DNA of 64,000 nt from Uloborus plumipes (Eukaryota > Arthropoda > Arachnida > Araneae > Uloboridae), in contig JAXGGA010003942.1 in assembly GCA_038373865.1 (NCBI GenBank), forward strand, positions 30,992 to 94,991, read 5' to 3'. Shown in pieces: positions 22,467 to 35,600 of this stretch. Within the stretch, counting starts at the first letter, position 1, and each line of letters begins with the position of its first letter. The notes beneath the pieces are model-generated. The model saw only the letters and a program-made list of their open reading frames with translations. It searched no databases and was not told the DNA's origin. The position numbers were made by a program, and so were the translations under genes.

Positions 22467-23690
22467 ACTAGCTGTCGTGGCCGTCACGAAACTTTCTTCT
22501 ATATCTATCTTATGAATTCCGGTTACAAAATAAAATACGTACTCGCCCGAGTAGTTGGAGACAGCGCCAATTTCCCAATTATCGTAATAACCCTGCAAAT
22601 GCAGAATCAATGAGCGAAATTGGAAATCATTGCAAAAGCCTTGTTTAGATAAATTGCAAACATTTTGTTTGTTAGTAAAAAGAAATTGGCAACAGTTAAA
22701 AATTTCAAATCATTGAAAGTTTTCAGCTGTTTTGATAATTAAATAGCGTGAAAGCGATTTTTTAATGAAGTAATTTTTCGCATTGTTGACTAAGCGCAAA
22801 AATCACCCCACCCTCCCCCTGGGGCGATTGGCGCCAAAATTTAATCGATGCTTGCTTCCATATTGGGTTAGTGTTATTCCAAATTTCATTCAAATCGCTG
22901 CAATATTTCCCGAGATACAGTAGGTGCAGTGACAAAATAAGCACTTTTGATTGCTCCACCCCCCTTTGAGATATTGACACACAAATTGAATCAGCACCTG
23001 TACTCAATAGGGTCTACCTATGGACTAATTTTCGTTTGATTCCGCCGGTTACTTCCTGAGATATAGCAGTCACCCCCGCGCAGAACACGTGCGATTGCTC
23101 CACCCCCCTTCAAGATATTGACAAACAAATTGAATCAGCACCTGTACTCAGTAGGGTCTACCTATGGACCAATTTTCGTTTGATTCCGCCGGTTACTTCC
23201 TGAGATATAGCAATCACCCCTGCGCAGAACACGTGCGATTGCTCCACCCCCCTTGGAGATATTGACAAACAAATTGAATCAGCACCTGTACTCAGTAGGG
23301 TCTATCTATGGACCAATTTTCGTTTGATTCCGCCGGTTACTTCCTGAGATATAGCAATCACCCCCGCGCAGAACACGTGCGATTGCTCCACCCCCCTTGG
23401 AGGAATTCGCTAAAAAAAGTCAGGTGCACCAGTTCACATGGTGGTACATATGTGCAAAAATTTTTGTTCGATTTCATTCAGTAGTTTTTGCTCTAGCGCG
23501 GCCACAAAAACTGGTCACACACATACAGACTCACACACACACAGACAGACAGACAGACAGACATTTTCTAAAAATGGTCGAAATGGACTCAGCGCACCTC
23601 AAAACGTGCAAATCCGTCAAAATTCGACATTCGAAAATTTTCACGAAACCAATACTTTCTTCTATATATTAGATATAGAAGAAAGTAAAA
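22467..23690 (-). mobile_element. Helitron-like (HINE-type) element, minus strand
   Basis: On the minus strand the element ends with the hairpin-forming CGTGACGGCCACGACAGCTAGT, a CTAGT terminus. It begins near 23690 with CTTTCTTCTATATCTAATAT followed by its own complement. AACTTTCTTCTATATCTA near the 3' end repeats the start, giving subterminal inverted repeats. A central tandem array (22949-23399) and microsatellites (23513-23563) complete the architecture described for Helentron-associated elements. It contains no Rep/helicase frame. Confidence 0.6.
22949..23399. repeat. 144-bp tandem repeat, about 3.1 units
   Basis: Units beginning GATTGCTCCACCCCCCTT start at 22949, 23093, 23237 and 23381, an exact 144-bp period. 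They are more than 95% alike by eye; most differences are single bases. Stops in the frames examined argue against coding. The array forms the core of the Helitron-like element around it. Confidence 0.85.
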
Positions 23691-24254
23691 AGGAACTAAA
23701 GTGCATAAAAAATATATCAGACACAAATACAACCAAGACTTAAAAACAATGATTTCGAATTATGCTGTATGACATCAATTATCTAACATATTATACAACT
23801 CTAAAACTTTTACAGTTATTCAGACTTGTAAAACAACAGAAACTGATTTTATAACAAGCATAATGGGGCAACATAGAAGTTTTAAAATTATGGAGCAACT
23901 TTCGTTAACAAATATACAGCTTATACAATTCATTCACACGGATGTGAGATTTTTTACATATATATTTGCACTTTATTCCTGGAAATTTGAAATTTAAGCT
24001 TATCCACTCTCTAAAGATCTTTTGTACTTTTTCTAAATAAAAGCTTTACATTAAATACACATAAGCGTTCCTTAGATTGAAATGTATAGCAATTAAAAGC
24101 CAAAGTTAGTTTGAAGTTTGGGGAACAAAGTACAAATATGTAAGCAAAAATGTCATATCTGGGCAAATAGATCGAACAATATATGGATGATGGATTAGAT
24201 TACAATCCAGGGCCCTGGTACCTATCACTATATGTGGTTATATTTGGAAGTGTA

Positions 24255-25181
24255 CAGTGGAACCTGTCCATCTCAACATTCGGGGGGTTCGACATAAAGG
24301 TGTTGATTAAGTTGAAAAAAGGTGCAATTAAAATTGAGTAAAATATTTGATTCCTTAATTTCAGATCATTTTACATTTACGTCAAGAAATATTTTACAGC
24401 ACAATTGACGGTAATTACATGCTATCAATTTGGTAATACATTGACAATGTGTTTATACTACTTAAGGGTAAGAAATCTTTTAATGATTTTGAAAAGCAAT
24501 ATATTTGACAATCTTGAACATAAAGAATTTGAGCAATAAAAGAGCACAAACCGTAAGACCCATTTTCGGAATTAGTGGAATCTCTAAAAAACTTACCCCT
24601 TGTATTAAGTTTTTTCTTTGGCCCTATAGCCAGCATTAAGGCCCCTATATAGACGAGCAGGTGCATAAAGATTATGTTTCATCACTTTGGATACAGCGCG
24701 TGTTTGAGTGTTTGAATGGTTGTCTTTTCTGGCTAGTAATCGCGTTTTGGTAATTTTTCAGTGGGAGCAATTATCAGCGTCACGTGGATTTGGCAAAGAT
24801 TAGCATTGTGCCAAAACTTTTTTCTGGTAACCCCACACTACAACAATGAAAAATTGAAAGTAAAAGTGAATGAATTGGATCCAAAGTGGTCGAACTTAAG
24901 CTAGCTTCGGCCTGTCTATATAGCGGCTCTAGCCAGCATAAGATTCAAACAACAATATGACTGGTGATTATGTTTTCTATTTGCAACTTTTACATTTGAT
25001 AATGATTATTGTGATTTGAATATGAAAATGAATTACGCCCGAATCCAAGGTCCACATATTTTGGAAGAAAATTAAGCATGATTACATACTTACACGATTC
25101 ATAACATAGAAAAGCGTTTTAATTTATGCTGCAAATACAAGGAAACTAAAGTGCTTGTGTTGAGATAAACAGGTTCAACTC
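24255..25181. mobile_element. Decayed pogo/Tigger-like element
   Basis: The left end is TA-CAGTGGAACCTGTCCATCTC and the right end is GTTGAGATAAACAGGTTCAACTC, an imperfect inverted repeat. There is no transposase frame. It contains another insertion at 24641-24929. Confidence 0.5.
24641..24929. mobile_element. MITE with long target duplication, nested
   Basis: GCCCCTATATAGACGAGCAGG on the left faces CGGCCTGTCTATATAGCGGCTC on the right. The flanks TAGCCAGCATTAAG (24627-24640) and TAGCCAGCATAAG (24930-24942) are near-identical direct repeats, longer than hAT duplications. A Mutator-like origin (9-11 bp duplication) is possible. Confidence 0.45.
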
Positions 25182-28100
25182 AATTTGCAACAGAGGCAAG
25201 GTAAATAAATTTGACATAATATCTAAAAATAAAGAAATTCATAACAATGTCAGATGGCACTTGTTGTGCTTACATGTTTTATAACATTGAGTAAATATCA
25301 TTTGTCAGTAGCTCTGGCAAAATGAAATATGGGGCTTGACACCATGTTGCTTCATCTACAGATGAAGTTACATTACAGTTCATTCGATTTTTGCCGTACC
25401 AGCTTCTTATTGTTTCAGCATGTACAAAGTCTCTTGCTAACCTTTATGTACACAATTCGCTAATGCAAGAAACTAGAGTAGGGGTAAAGGGGTCCATCCA
25501 TCTTAAAAAGAATTTTGTGGAAAGGTTGAAAAGAGAGGGCAATGTTATGACTCCCCTCCTTTCGTGATAATAAGCATCAGCTCATCTCCCAGTTGTCTTC
25601 ATAAGATTTATAAGCTTAAATAAAATTAAAAAACATCCCCCCCCCCACCCCCGCCAAAAAAAAAAAAAAAAAAACTATTCTGCACAATCAGAGAGGATCA
25701 TTATTTTGAGGCGGCTGCTATTCAAGATTATCAGCTACATTTATGGTGAGTTCCAATATAAAACCAGCAAATTATAAGAGACTAGAATAGTGTAAAATTC
25801 ATTGATTTAATTTTAAAAACAAAATAGCACAGACAAAACATTTCAATATCTTTGTAAATTAATACAACTTTTGCTTACCAGTCATTCCAGTTTACCCAAA
25901 TACGATAATGTGGAATAGATTTTCCACCTTTTTGCTACTTGGAAGGTAGAAACGTGTTCTGAGTGTTTTTATTAATAAGGAAGATAGATGATTCAAACAT
26001 TTCATCAAGATAAAACATTTTCTCATGTTCAGTTCTGTATTCCAATCTTATAAAGCATTACTGCCTATGATACTTTAAATGTCAATTTAGACCAATAAAG
26101 ACTTTGGCTGCTGGAAAGGGATGGAATAATTGAACAATTTCAAAATTAACCCCTGATGAAGTGCTTCAGTCAAAAATTAAATTTTATCAGAACCATATGG
26201 GAGCTAAGGATAGTAAATTACATCAAGGACATTTTATAGAAGTTGATATAATTTTGCATTTTTTCTTCCTTCAAGTAAGTGAGATGTTCATGTTAACTAT
26301 ACGACAATGCTCAGTGCAAATTTAGAAAAGTTGAGGTAGGCAAGATCTTGAATAAGTATACAAGATTAAATATTAGTGCCTTTCTGCAATTCTAGAATGT
26401 ATTGCGAAAGAAAAAAAGTTTTTACAATTGAAAATTGATATTTCTTTTCAAATTACCTAAAGACTTTTTTTTTTTGCTATTAATGGAGAGATGACTATTA
26501 TTAACAATGCAACTTAATATAAAACAAACATATGACACTGTAGACAACAACACAAACAACCAACGTTGATTACGAAGAACAAGAAAAATAATTTTAGAGA
26601 CAGTTATGAAAAAAAAAAGTTAAAAATTCTACCCACACCCCATCATTCGAAAAAACTAATTCACGAAGTTTAAAAATTTTTTATAGCTTTTATCTTTTTT
26701 ACTAAGATGAACAGGGGGGGGGGGGAGTTGGGTAGTGACACACCGCTGAGTATTAAAAGAAAAAAGAAGCATTCAAAATTGTATGATTTTGCAAATTAGA
26801 TTCAATTCAAGAAACAGATTTAGAGAAACAATGATACAAGCCTTTCAAGGGAAGTGGTACGATTAGAATCATTATGTTTAAAATTATGGTTATGGCTGAT
26901 GTAGTTTAAAGACGATTTCATCAAAAATTTCTACATCCAATATACGACACAAATATTCGTTTCGTTTAGAACTTAAGTAATTACGCATTTTCAATAGTTG
27001 GAAACTATTTTGCATTTTTTATACAGCTTAAAATTTTGCAAAAAGCCATCTTACCAGGCTATTGCACCAACTAAGCACATTTCAATGTAGAAAAAGTTTA
27101 GAATATTAAAAAACTACTTTTAACTAAATTGCATAGCTGAGATCACAAAGAGATCAGTCTTTATTTTTCCATCATTAAGAATAGTTAAATGCTACATATA
27201 AATTGACTTTTAAAAAACTTTGAATAGAAAATTTTATGGTATTTTGCATTTGATATCTGTGGCTTTATGATGATGGATAACTTAAGTACTTAACATGCGA
27301 TTAGGAACTCTCTGTTTGAGAAAGTGCCATATTTTCATTTGAAGCTATCCATGTAAACAGGGGGAAATAAGGGCAATATAACATAAGTTTTTAAAACAAA
27401 AAATGTAGCCTTTGATACACATTTCTTAAAATAAACGCTATCTGAGAGAACTTTATCATTCTAAATTTTACTTATTAAAAAAAAGAAAGAAAGACAATAA
27501 GTTATTCCTGGTTTTAAATGCCTGAAATAGAGGGCGCTAGCTGCTAGCCAATAGGGTAGTTGTGACCTATTGAATATCCCCTTTTTAACTACTAAATATT
27601 GTTAAGAGGCTTACAAAACATAAAAATTCACCATTGCCGAATTTTAAAACACAACGGTTGATTCTTAATGATTTTTTTAAAAACCCACGCGCAAAAAAAG
27701 CGCGCCTTGAAACCGAAACCCGTGACGTCGGATGGCAGTAACTTTCAGCCTTTCATCCATAAAAATTTGATTTTTGCTATATTATCGTTTCATTGCGGGA
27801 TTTTCTCCTTCCGTAATCAATACCTTAAAGTCTACTAATTCACTATTTAAAACTGGATTTATCAAAGAGCAATCCAATACCCTGCTAGGGGTGATTGTTT
27901 TGATATTTTTTGGCGAAATTCGTATTCAAATTTTTAGAACGCATCACTTGGCGAGGAAAAAAAATTACGGCAGTGCAGAGCGAACAACAGTGCGGAAGCC
28001 GGAGAAACCGGTTTCTCGAGCTCCTCGCATCTAAAGCTTCTCGCTCTTTCTTCGCCTTAGTAGAAAGTTCAAAAGCGCCAACGAGTGCCCAGTGACGTCA

Positions 28101-29021
28101 CCCCCGCTTGAAATTTAAAAATTATTTAAAAAAAAACTACTTGTCGCAGCGCAAAAATTTTTTCGCCGTTGATGTTCATGTATGTTGCTCTATCATATAA
28201 AAATAAAATTGAAAAATCGAAAACTTCCCTAGTAAGCCAAAAAAAGAAAATGGCAAATTGCAAAGGGGAAAGCAGCATTTGTTGTGATTAGCTGAAAGAA
28301 AATCACCAATAATCTAGCCAAGAAATCTTTGACCATTTAGATTCACCAAATATGACGCATGGTGGATAAAAGCATATAAAACAATATTAATGCACAAATA
28401 AGCAGGAAAACTATATACACATTTTGGTTTAACAAGGAGTGTCTTTTCCAATGCATGGAATGAGCTTATGGATGAAAAAACATTTGACAGAAAATAAGTA
28501 TTCAAGCACAAAGGTAGTTACTTAATTCTTATATGGTGAATTTCTGCAGAAAGTCACAAGCAATTTCTTTGTAAGGTTGTCACGGATGCAACAAATACTG
28601 TGTATTTTCCTGTTAAATCATCATTTTTTTTCCCAGGCTCAAGCAGCAAGTAACTAGCACCCTCATATATAGCCAGGTAATCGAAACCAGAAAAAATTTG
28701 ATAGTTTTCATTCGTTCACAGCAAAATGCATTTTATTTGAAGTATTTCTCTTATTAAAACTTAGAATGATCAAGACATTCCTCAGACACGGTCTATTTTT
28801 AAAAAATACATTTGTAACAAAAAGATTTCATTCTAAAAATTATCTTTAGCAGTGTAAACAGAAAAAAAATCTCATTAAAATAAAGTTCATCATAGAAAAA
28901 ATTATAGACTGTAGGAGTACAATCGAATGCATTAAACGACCTTGATGGCACCATTATTTTGGGACTGACATGGAGCATTAGCTGAACAAAGTTATAGTAG
29001 TATTTTCATTAATAACTTATC
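25182..29021. other. Gene-free stretch with a less AT-rich patch at 27530-28110
   Basis: Mostly AT-rich DNA without exon signals; a CCCC/A-run microsatellite lies near 25640-25670. The patch 27530-28110 is GC-richer and holds CGTGACGTCGG (27719-27729) and a perfect CRE palindrome TGACGTCA (28093-28100), with GAGGGCGCTAGCTGCTAGCC at its left edge. Two overlapping short open frames there (27774-28095) have no recognisable homology. It may be an old promoter or transposon. Confidence 0.3.
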
Positions 29022-29029
29022 CTTTAAGA

Positions 29030-31310
29030 CAGTGGTTCTCAACGGGGGCGGTGCCGCCCCCCTGTGGGCGGTGGGAAGATGCTGAGGGGCGGTGAACATG
29101 TTTTGGGCAGTAGGGGGGCGGTGGGTATATTTTGGGCGATAGGGGGGCGGTGGGAAAATTTGGCGGTCAGAGGACAATAAATGTATTAGAATTTATTTTA
29201 ATTTTGGAAATCAAAATTGAATTTTGCATCAAATCAATGACTTGACAACCAACCAACTTGAATCAACCAACTTAAATTGTTTGTGCCGACGATAAAATCT
29301 CGGCTCTTTGGAATCTTTAAACTTATTTCCTTATGTTTTTCGGAGGTGACCGGTTTAGTGATCTTTTGCGTCTGACAATCTTGAGAGAGAATGTTATAGC
29401 TTGACTACGGAGAGATGGCGAAAGACCTTGAAGTGGAAACGGCCCTATTGCATTTTGAAATAGGGAGAATCAGCGTCAAAAGTTACTTTTTACTGGCTCG
29501 TATCTAAAAAATATTTTCTTCCTGCGTGATCTCTCTGATGCTTCCTATTATAAAACAAAGCGGTTCGTTTCCACTTCAAGATCACCCGCCATCTCTCCGC
29601 GACCCAGCTTTACCTAATGAAGAACTGTAACAATAAATCACAGTTGCAATCAGGGTTGCATGGTTTTATCCAATATTAGCCAATTTGGCTAATTTTGATC
29701 ACACATAGCTAGATAAAATTCAAAAGCATTAGCCACACCATCGTTTGGTTATTTTTTAGCCGAACTGTTGATTGATTCTTTTTACCATAACAATGTAATT
29801 TCTAATAGCTGTAAAAAAATTGAAAAATGCATTTTTTTCAGTAATTATTATTTACGTAAAAAATCCGTCCTGCATCTGAAGATGAAAATGGTCAAATTAA
29901 GCTCTCAAGTTTCAGTCGCCTATTTTTATTAATGCTGAACGACACTGGTTTTCAGACTGAACAATTCCCCGTTTAGGATACCAGATTTCAATGTCTATGG
30001 CCAAAATTTAATGGGTGGGGGGGGGGGACTCAAAATACTGCGAAAAAGATTCACACTTGCATTCTAGCGTCTCCCACAAATAGCGTTTTAGGCAGAACAC
30101 TAAGCGTCATCCATTTTGCTTTAAGTTTTTTTTATTTTCATAATTTTCTTTCACATTTTCTCATAAGTTATCTTAGTACTTATGAGAAAGTACGTTTACC
30201 CTAAAGGTATCAAAATATCTCGATGGGCCGTGGCATACGTGAAATTCGGCTATTTTCTTCGGTTTGGGTATTTTCCTAAATTTTTATGTGGCAATCGTAT
30301 TCGCAATGCTTAGAGTTCGCAACCGCTTAGTTTGACTGTTTTATTTGACTGTTTATTAATTTACTTTCTTAGTTTATTTTTAGTGATTAATATTAGATTA
30401 TTTTTACTCTCCTTCGATGATAATCACGTTTTTGCCAACATCTTCAGTCTTTGCACAAAGATTTCTCTGAGTATTTAGAGGATATTTTTGTCTCTGAACG
30501 TTCCTCAATGGGTCATGAACCCTTTTAAAAATATTGAGACGACAGATGTTCAGTATCAGTAAGAATTGGTGGAACTTTCAACCACTGAAATTTGAAAAGC
30601 TGGTTTCCAGAATGTTAACAATCTTACATAAGTATGGCTGCTAGGAGACATTAGTAACCTTTAGTGGACTGTGAGCTATAGCCAAAATTTTTTTAATCGC
30701 CTTCCCCTCTTCCTACCTCGTCGAATGAGGATTCAGTGTTGTCATCGACCTAGTTACAAAACAGAGAAATCGACTCCAAATCGCCTCAAGAGGGGACTTG
30801 CGCCTTCAATTAAAAAAACATAAATTATTAAGCCGAAAGTGAGGAAACTGGCTTTAAACCACTAAGAGCAAATATCTCACTAACATATATTTCTGAATGT
30901 TCCGTTCATATTTTGAATGAGAAAAAGAATGCTTTGCTTGTTATTTTTATTGCATTTGATTGTTTCGTTCATTTTTTGAGTAAAAATTATTTTTGCTTGT
31001 TTATTTCTATTTTATTTTATTTTATCTGGTTATTATTCTTTTAAAAATGAAATATTTTTAACCGCAGATTTGTTTTTTATTTCTGCATTCGTCATTTTAA
31101 CTCTAATAATGACTAATGAGGAAAAATATATCTTGTTTAACCACGAGGAAAAATATATCTTGTTTAACCGTTTTGTAAAATTCCGGAAGGAAATTATTGT
31201 AAACTTTAAACCTCTTTTCGCACGCCCCCTCACTTTAAATATAAAGGGGGCGTTGAAAAAATTTTCACTCGTAAAGGGGGCGTTAGACGCAAAAAGGTTG
31301 AGAACCACTG
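29030..31310. mobile_element. hAT element (CAGTGGTTCTCAAC ends), non-autonomous
   Basis: The element begins CAGTGGTTCTCAACGGGGGC and ends AAAAAGGTTGAGAACCACTG. It is flanked by exact 8-bp copies CTTTAAGA (29022-29029, 31311-31318). This terminal sequence is well known from animal hAT elements. Near the left end GGGGGGCGGTGGG is repeated three times; near the right end AAAGGGGGCGTT is repeated twice. Neither half encodes a transposase that I can recognise. Confidence 0.85.
29403..29608. mobile_element. Small inverted-repeat insertion inside the hAT element
   Basis: GACTACGGAGAGATGGCG and CTTGAAGTGGAAACGG (29403-29443) are mirrored by CGTTTCCACTTCAAG and CGCCATCTCTCCGCG (29568-29602). The spacer is about 120 bp. 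The target duplication is not obvious. Confidence 0.5.
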
Positions 31311-32475
31311 CTTTAAGAGATAGTCAGCATCTCAACTGTGAACCACGCAGAAAGAAAATAACAGAAATAACAAAACTTACATCCATGCACAAGATCACAA
31401 AATGAACCTAAATGGTATTTAACTCTATTAAGTAGATTTATTTTAACTGAACATGAAAAAAACTGTACAAGAATTCATTAGGAAATTTTTTTTTCTCTAC
31501 CTTAAAAATCTAAAATTTAATGTACATATTAAAATTTAGTATCTACATCCTCTATATTTTATTTTTCTTAAAATTTTTAAACATTACGGTACAGTTCATC
31601 AACAAATCAATCATTCAATTACTCAAGTAAACAAGACCTTTGCTTCACAAGTGATACAAATTAAAAGAATCCCTGGTTATACACATGTTTGTTATCGGGA
31701 GGGAAACCAATGGAAAAGAAGGGTGCGGTTTGCTCAATAATTGTAAGAATTACTTTTTTTTTTTTGAAAATTAAACTAGATTATAGTTTCATTCATTTCA
31801 TTAAGTAAATGAAAACTTTTCATTAGGATGATTAACAAAGGTGCATAAAACTTCATTTAGAATACTTAACAATTTAAAGTACATGCGATTTAATAGCTCC
31901 AGTAATTTAATTTTCATAACAAACCTATATAAAAACATATATTACATAAAATAAAACATAACAGGGGATAAGGAGAGTACTAAATTAAAGTGTTATCAAA
32001 ACAGTTGATTAAATAGTTAATATCTTGCACTTCAATTTTATATGATTGTAGACAGAATATTAAATAAGGAAATAACAGAAATGAGTATCTTCAATCACAT
32101 CTTCACAAAATCAATTTTAGTAATCGACAGTAAAATTTAAATCACTGAATATTCTGGTGGACAAATACCATTCGGAGGCAGGATACAATACAAAAGGGGG
32201 AAAAAACAATTACTACATGATTATTTGAGCAAAGAGCTGTCCCTTTGGGAGGTAAAATAAATCACAGTAAGTGGACTCCTTTGAAGGAACTTTGTACAAA
32301 AAGTTGTTCTGTACATCACAAGCCACAAATTTACTGACCAGCAGTTGAAAAAAATAGATAACACAGTTTTATAGTTGCCAGTTGATTTCATCAGGTACCT
32401 GATCTAGGCTCCAAACACTGGCTTTTCTGTCGCATCAATCACAAATTGAAAGTAGTCCTATCTAAATGTACAAAT

Positions 32476-32649
32476 CTAGATGCGAGCACTAACTTCTTCC
32501 GCGAGGCCTCCCCATTTTAAGTAAAATGTTCGAGTCCGCCACTGAATCTTTGGATCAAATAGTGCTACGCAGTAATGATAAAAAGCACCCAGTTCACGAA
32601 ATGTCCAAGCTACTACAAAATCCATCTTGGAGAATGGCAGTGCATTGTT
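32476..32649 (-). CDS. UGCG: UGCG last exon
   Basis: Acceptor TTTCTTTCAG precedes 32649. The exon codes [20 protein letters not shown] and so on, to [12 protein letters not shown], then TAG at 32476-32478. It matches the family C-terminus (FSKLDYAVAW, WRTGRYRLRCGG in the human enzyme). 3' untranslated sequence must follow below 32476; many AATAAA-like signals exist on the minus strand and the true end cannot be picked. Confidence 0.95.
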   Translation of the reverse strand, partial: NNALPFSKMDFVVAWTFRELGAFYHYCVALFDPKIQWRTRTFYLKWGGLAEEVSARI

Positions 32650-35600
32650 CTGAAAGAAAAGAATTTTTTAATGTAGAGAATATTAAATTGAAATAGGAAT
32701 CAAAACATACATAGCTAAAAGCAGAATTGGCAAAACTTGTTCTTGATTACAAAGATTTAAAATTAGATTAGCATTATTTTTATACTGAAATTAAATATTT
32801 CAGGGGTTCAACCCACCCCTCCTTTAACTTCAGCACTGGATGCTGTACTAAAAAGCATTTGGCCCAAGTCTTCATGCACTCGCAATTAATCTATCAGCTG
32901 AGAAGAGTTCGACAAATTTTTTGTAGAAGAAGGCAGCAGAGATTCTTCATTTTGATGGATTTTAAGAAATGGCAAGAAATTTTTCTGCTTTATTAAAAGC
33001 AGTTCACTTTGTGCGCAAATCAGTAAAAACCAAAAAGCGACGTTTAAAAACACAAATAGATAAATTTAAAATTGGCAAACATGTTTCAAAGGCATAGAGC
33101 TTCCTTCTTCAGTGCCAAGCAAGAAATGGAAAGAAACAAAGCACCGGGAGAGTTTAAATAGCAAAGGAGCAAAAGCTAGGCCAATCAGGTGTCAGCGTGT
33201 GCCGAGCCCTGATTTGGCGTTGCGTTGTCAGAAAATTTAAAAGCATGAAGTAAAATTGGCGAGATGTGTGGAACTGCAAAGGATTCGTTACAAATATTAC
33301 TTAAATTTTTGTGAACATGAAAGGCTTCTAAGAAATATAACTCGCCAACAGTTGAAGGTCTGCAAATAATTTTAGCTTCGGAGAAAACAAATCTATGACC
33401 CGTGTCCCAACAGTGTTTCGCGATTAAGGATTTTGAAAGTTCTTTCTTTTTAACATAATTTTCGTGTTCCTTTAACCTTAATTTTATCACCTTTCGGGTC
33501 TGCCCGACGTAACCAATTTGACATTCACATTTTATGTGATAAATGCCCCACTGATCAAATGGTTGGATGGGGTCTTTTCCTTTGCTATTTAAACTCTCCC
33601 GGTGCTTTGTTTCTTTCCATTTCTTGCTTGGCACTGAAGAAGGAGGCTCTATGCCTTTGAAACATGTTTGCCAATTTTAAATTTATCTATTTGGGTTTTT
33701 AAACGTCGCTTTTTGGTTTTTACTCTTTCCTGCTTTAGTTGCGTGAAAATAAGTTCATCATTCATGACTTCATAGTCTTGAATGAACTTCATAGTCTACA
33801 TGCACTTGGTAGTTACCGCCCATTTAATGCCCAAAAATATTACAAAAGAATCACATTTAAAATCAAACTTTTGTTTCCAGAGAAAAAAAAGTAAGTAAAA
33901 AATAAATACGGCACTTTTCACACATAATTCAATCAAATTTGTAGTACAGTATATTTTAGTTGAAGCAAACATTTTTACATTTTACATAAGAATTTTAAGA
34001 TTCTGTATCGTAAAAATAAAATACTAGAATTTTTTTGCATAGCTACAAATCATTCTTACTTAAAATGTTCATTAGTTCCTAACGCACACAGATAAAAGGA
34101 CTGAAATGCAAATTATTTAGAAATTTAATTTTACACAAAAAAGAAAAAAAAAAAAAACAATTACCTGTATAACATTTAATAGCATCCAGTCTAGAATTAA
34201 CCAAGCTAAGACATGGACTAAATATACAACAAAAACATCCCACTGGAATAACACATTGAGAGCCCAAGCAGCAAAGGCTCCTAATACAATACATTCAGAT
34301 AGTGGTTCAAGCAGTATTGTATATGGTACCATAGCAAACCTCAATTTGGCCCACCTAAAATAGGAGTTAAAACAATTAGCACAAATTCAGCTCATAGAAT
34401 ATAAAATGTTTGCATTAAATGAGCATATAGACAAGAGTAACTTCATTGTATGTCCAATACCTATGGAAATAGTTTGCTTTTTACATTTTTTTCCTTCACT
34501 TCAACAATATTATTTTATATACAGAAACAGAAGAACTATAATGTAAATATCAATGCAATAACCTTCATCACCCTCTTTCTGCTTAATATCAGTAGATTGT
34601 TTTTAAGCTTCTATAAATTGTTAAAATTTTATCACAGCAAATACCAATACAATGAAATATCCGTTATAACGAAATGAACATTTAGTTCTATTCTAAGTGA
34701 CATTAGGATACTGTTAAAAAAAAAAAAAACTTATTTTAATGACATAATAGTTTCTCAAAAATTCGCAATAATAAAATAATGACACATCAAAAACTTGCAG
34801 TTGTACCTTTTTTCCCGCTTGACATTTATTCCTTTTGACATTTTATTTTGAAGAGAATTAACCTTATCTCCAAAGAAACCTATTTTCTTTTAACTTCTGC
34901 TAATAGAGTGATCAGAGCACCTTCTTCTTCAATTAAATTTAAAACTCTCATTCAAACCAACAGCCCACCGATGGAAACACGTCAACATCGAATGATTTCA
35001 ATCAGGAGATAAAGCTCAACAATAAGTATGAGGAGCAGAGCCAAAACAAAATGCAACCTGTTTTCGGAACTTGGTGAAAGGGAAAACACTTTCTACAGCT
35101 TTGATTGGAAACTTAAAATGTTTAAAGTGCAGATAACATTTTAACGTACAACGCATTAATGGAAACTGACGCTGTAGTCTACTACTTGTTATGACAATTT
35201 AGGAAACAATGAAGAAAGTTCTGAAAGCTAAAAAAATGTTGCAAATTTAGATGCTGCAAAAGCTTTATGTGCTGAAGCTTTTGCATATTATTTTCTCTAG
35301 TATTAATTAGTGACACCATTTCTTACTGCTCACAGCTTCAAACATACTTGTACGAATAAATAAAATAGTAAAAATCAGATTCCCTGCAATAAAATTTTTT
35401 ATTGTATAATTTGAATATCACAGCAATGGAGGTAAGTCAATATATTTTAGTTTGAATAACATTCACATAGCTAATTTTTTAGTAGTTATAATAATTTTAG
35501 TTACTTTTAACAATTATATTTTAAGAATTCAGATTACACAATTTTGTATCTAGTCAACATTTTCAATGGAATTAACTTATTTCAAGTTTCTATTGAATTT

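Larger units (their letters stand above)
33023..33723 (-). mobile_element. Truncated Penelope-like retroelement with inverted arms
   Basis: Two 146-bp arms, 33023-33168 and 33578-33723, are inverted copies of each other with only a few differences. Between and partly within them lies a minus-strand GIY-YIG endonuclease frame. Inverted or tandem pLTR arrangements plus a C-terminal GIY-YIG domain are hallmarks of Penelope-like elements. The reverse transcriptase is missing, so the copy is 5'-truncated. It lies in the last intron of UGCG. Each arm carries a hammerhead ribozyme fold. Confidence 0.8.

Noticed and set aside
22949..23399. Tandem array considered as a CRISPR
   Set aside because: Units are 144 bp without separate spacers, inside a Helitron-like element in an animal genome.
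23397..23743. Two overlapping plus-strand open frames of about 90-100 residues
   Set aside because: They run through CA/GACA microsatellites and the Helitron end; the resulting repeats (HTHTDRQTDRQ) are low-complexity.
31033..31405. Open frames on both strands at the right end of the hAT element
   Set aside because: They cross the element boundary and its target duplication, so they cannot be conserved genes.
18834..32475. A single very long UGCG 3' UTR reaching the AATAAA near 18834
   Set aside because: The stretch contains several transposons and many other AATAAA signals; nothing in the sequence requires a 13.6-kb UTR.
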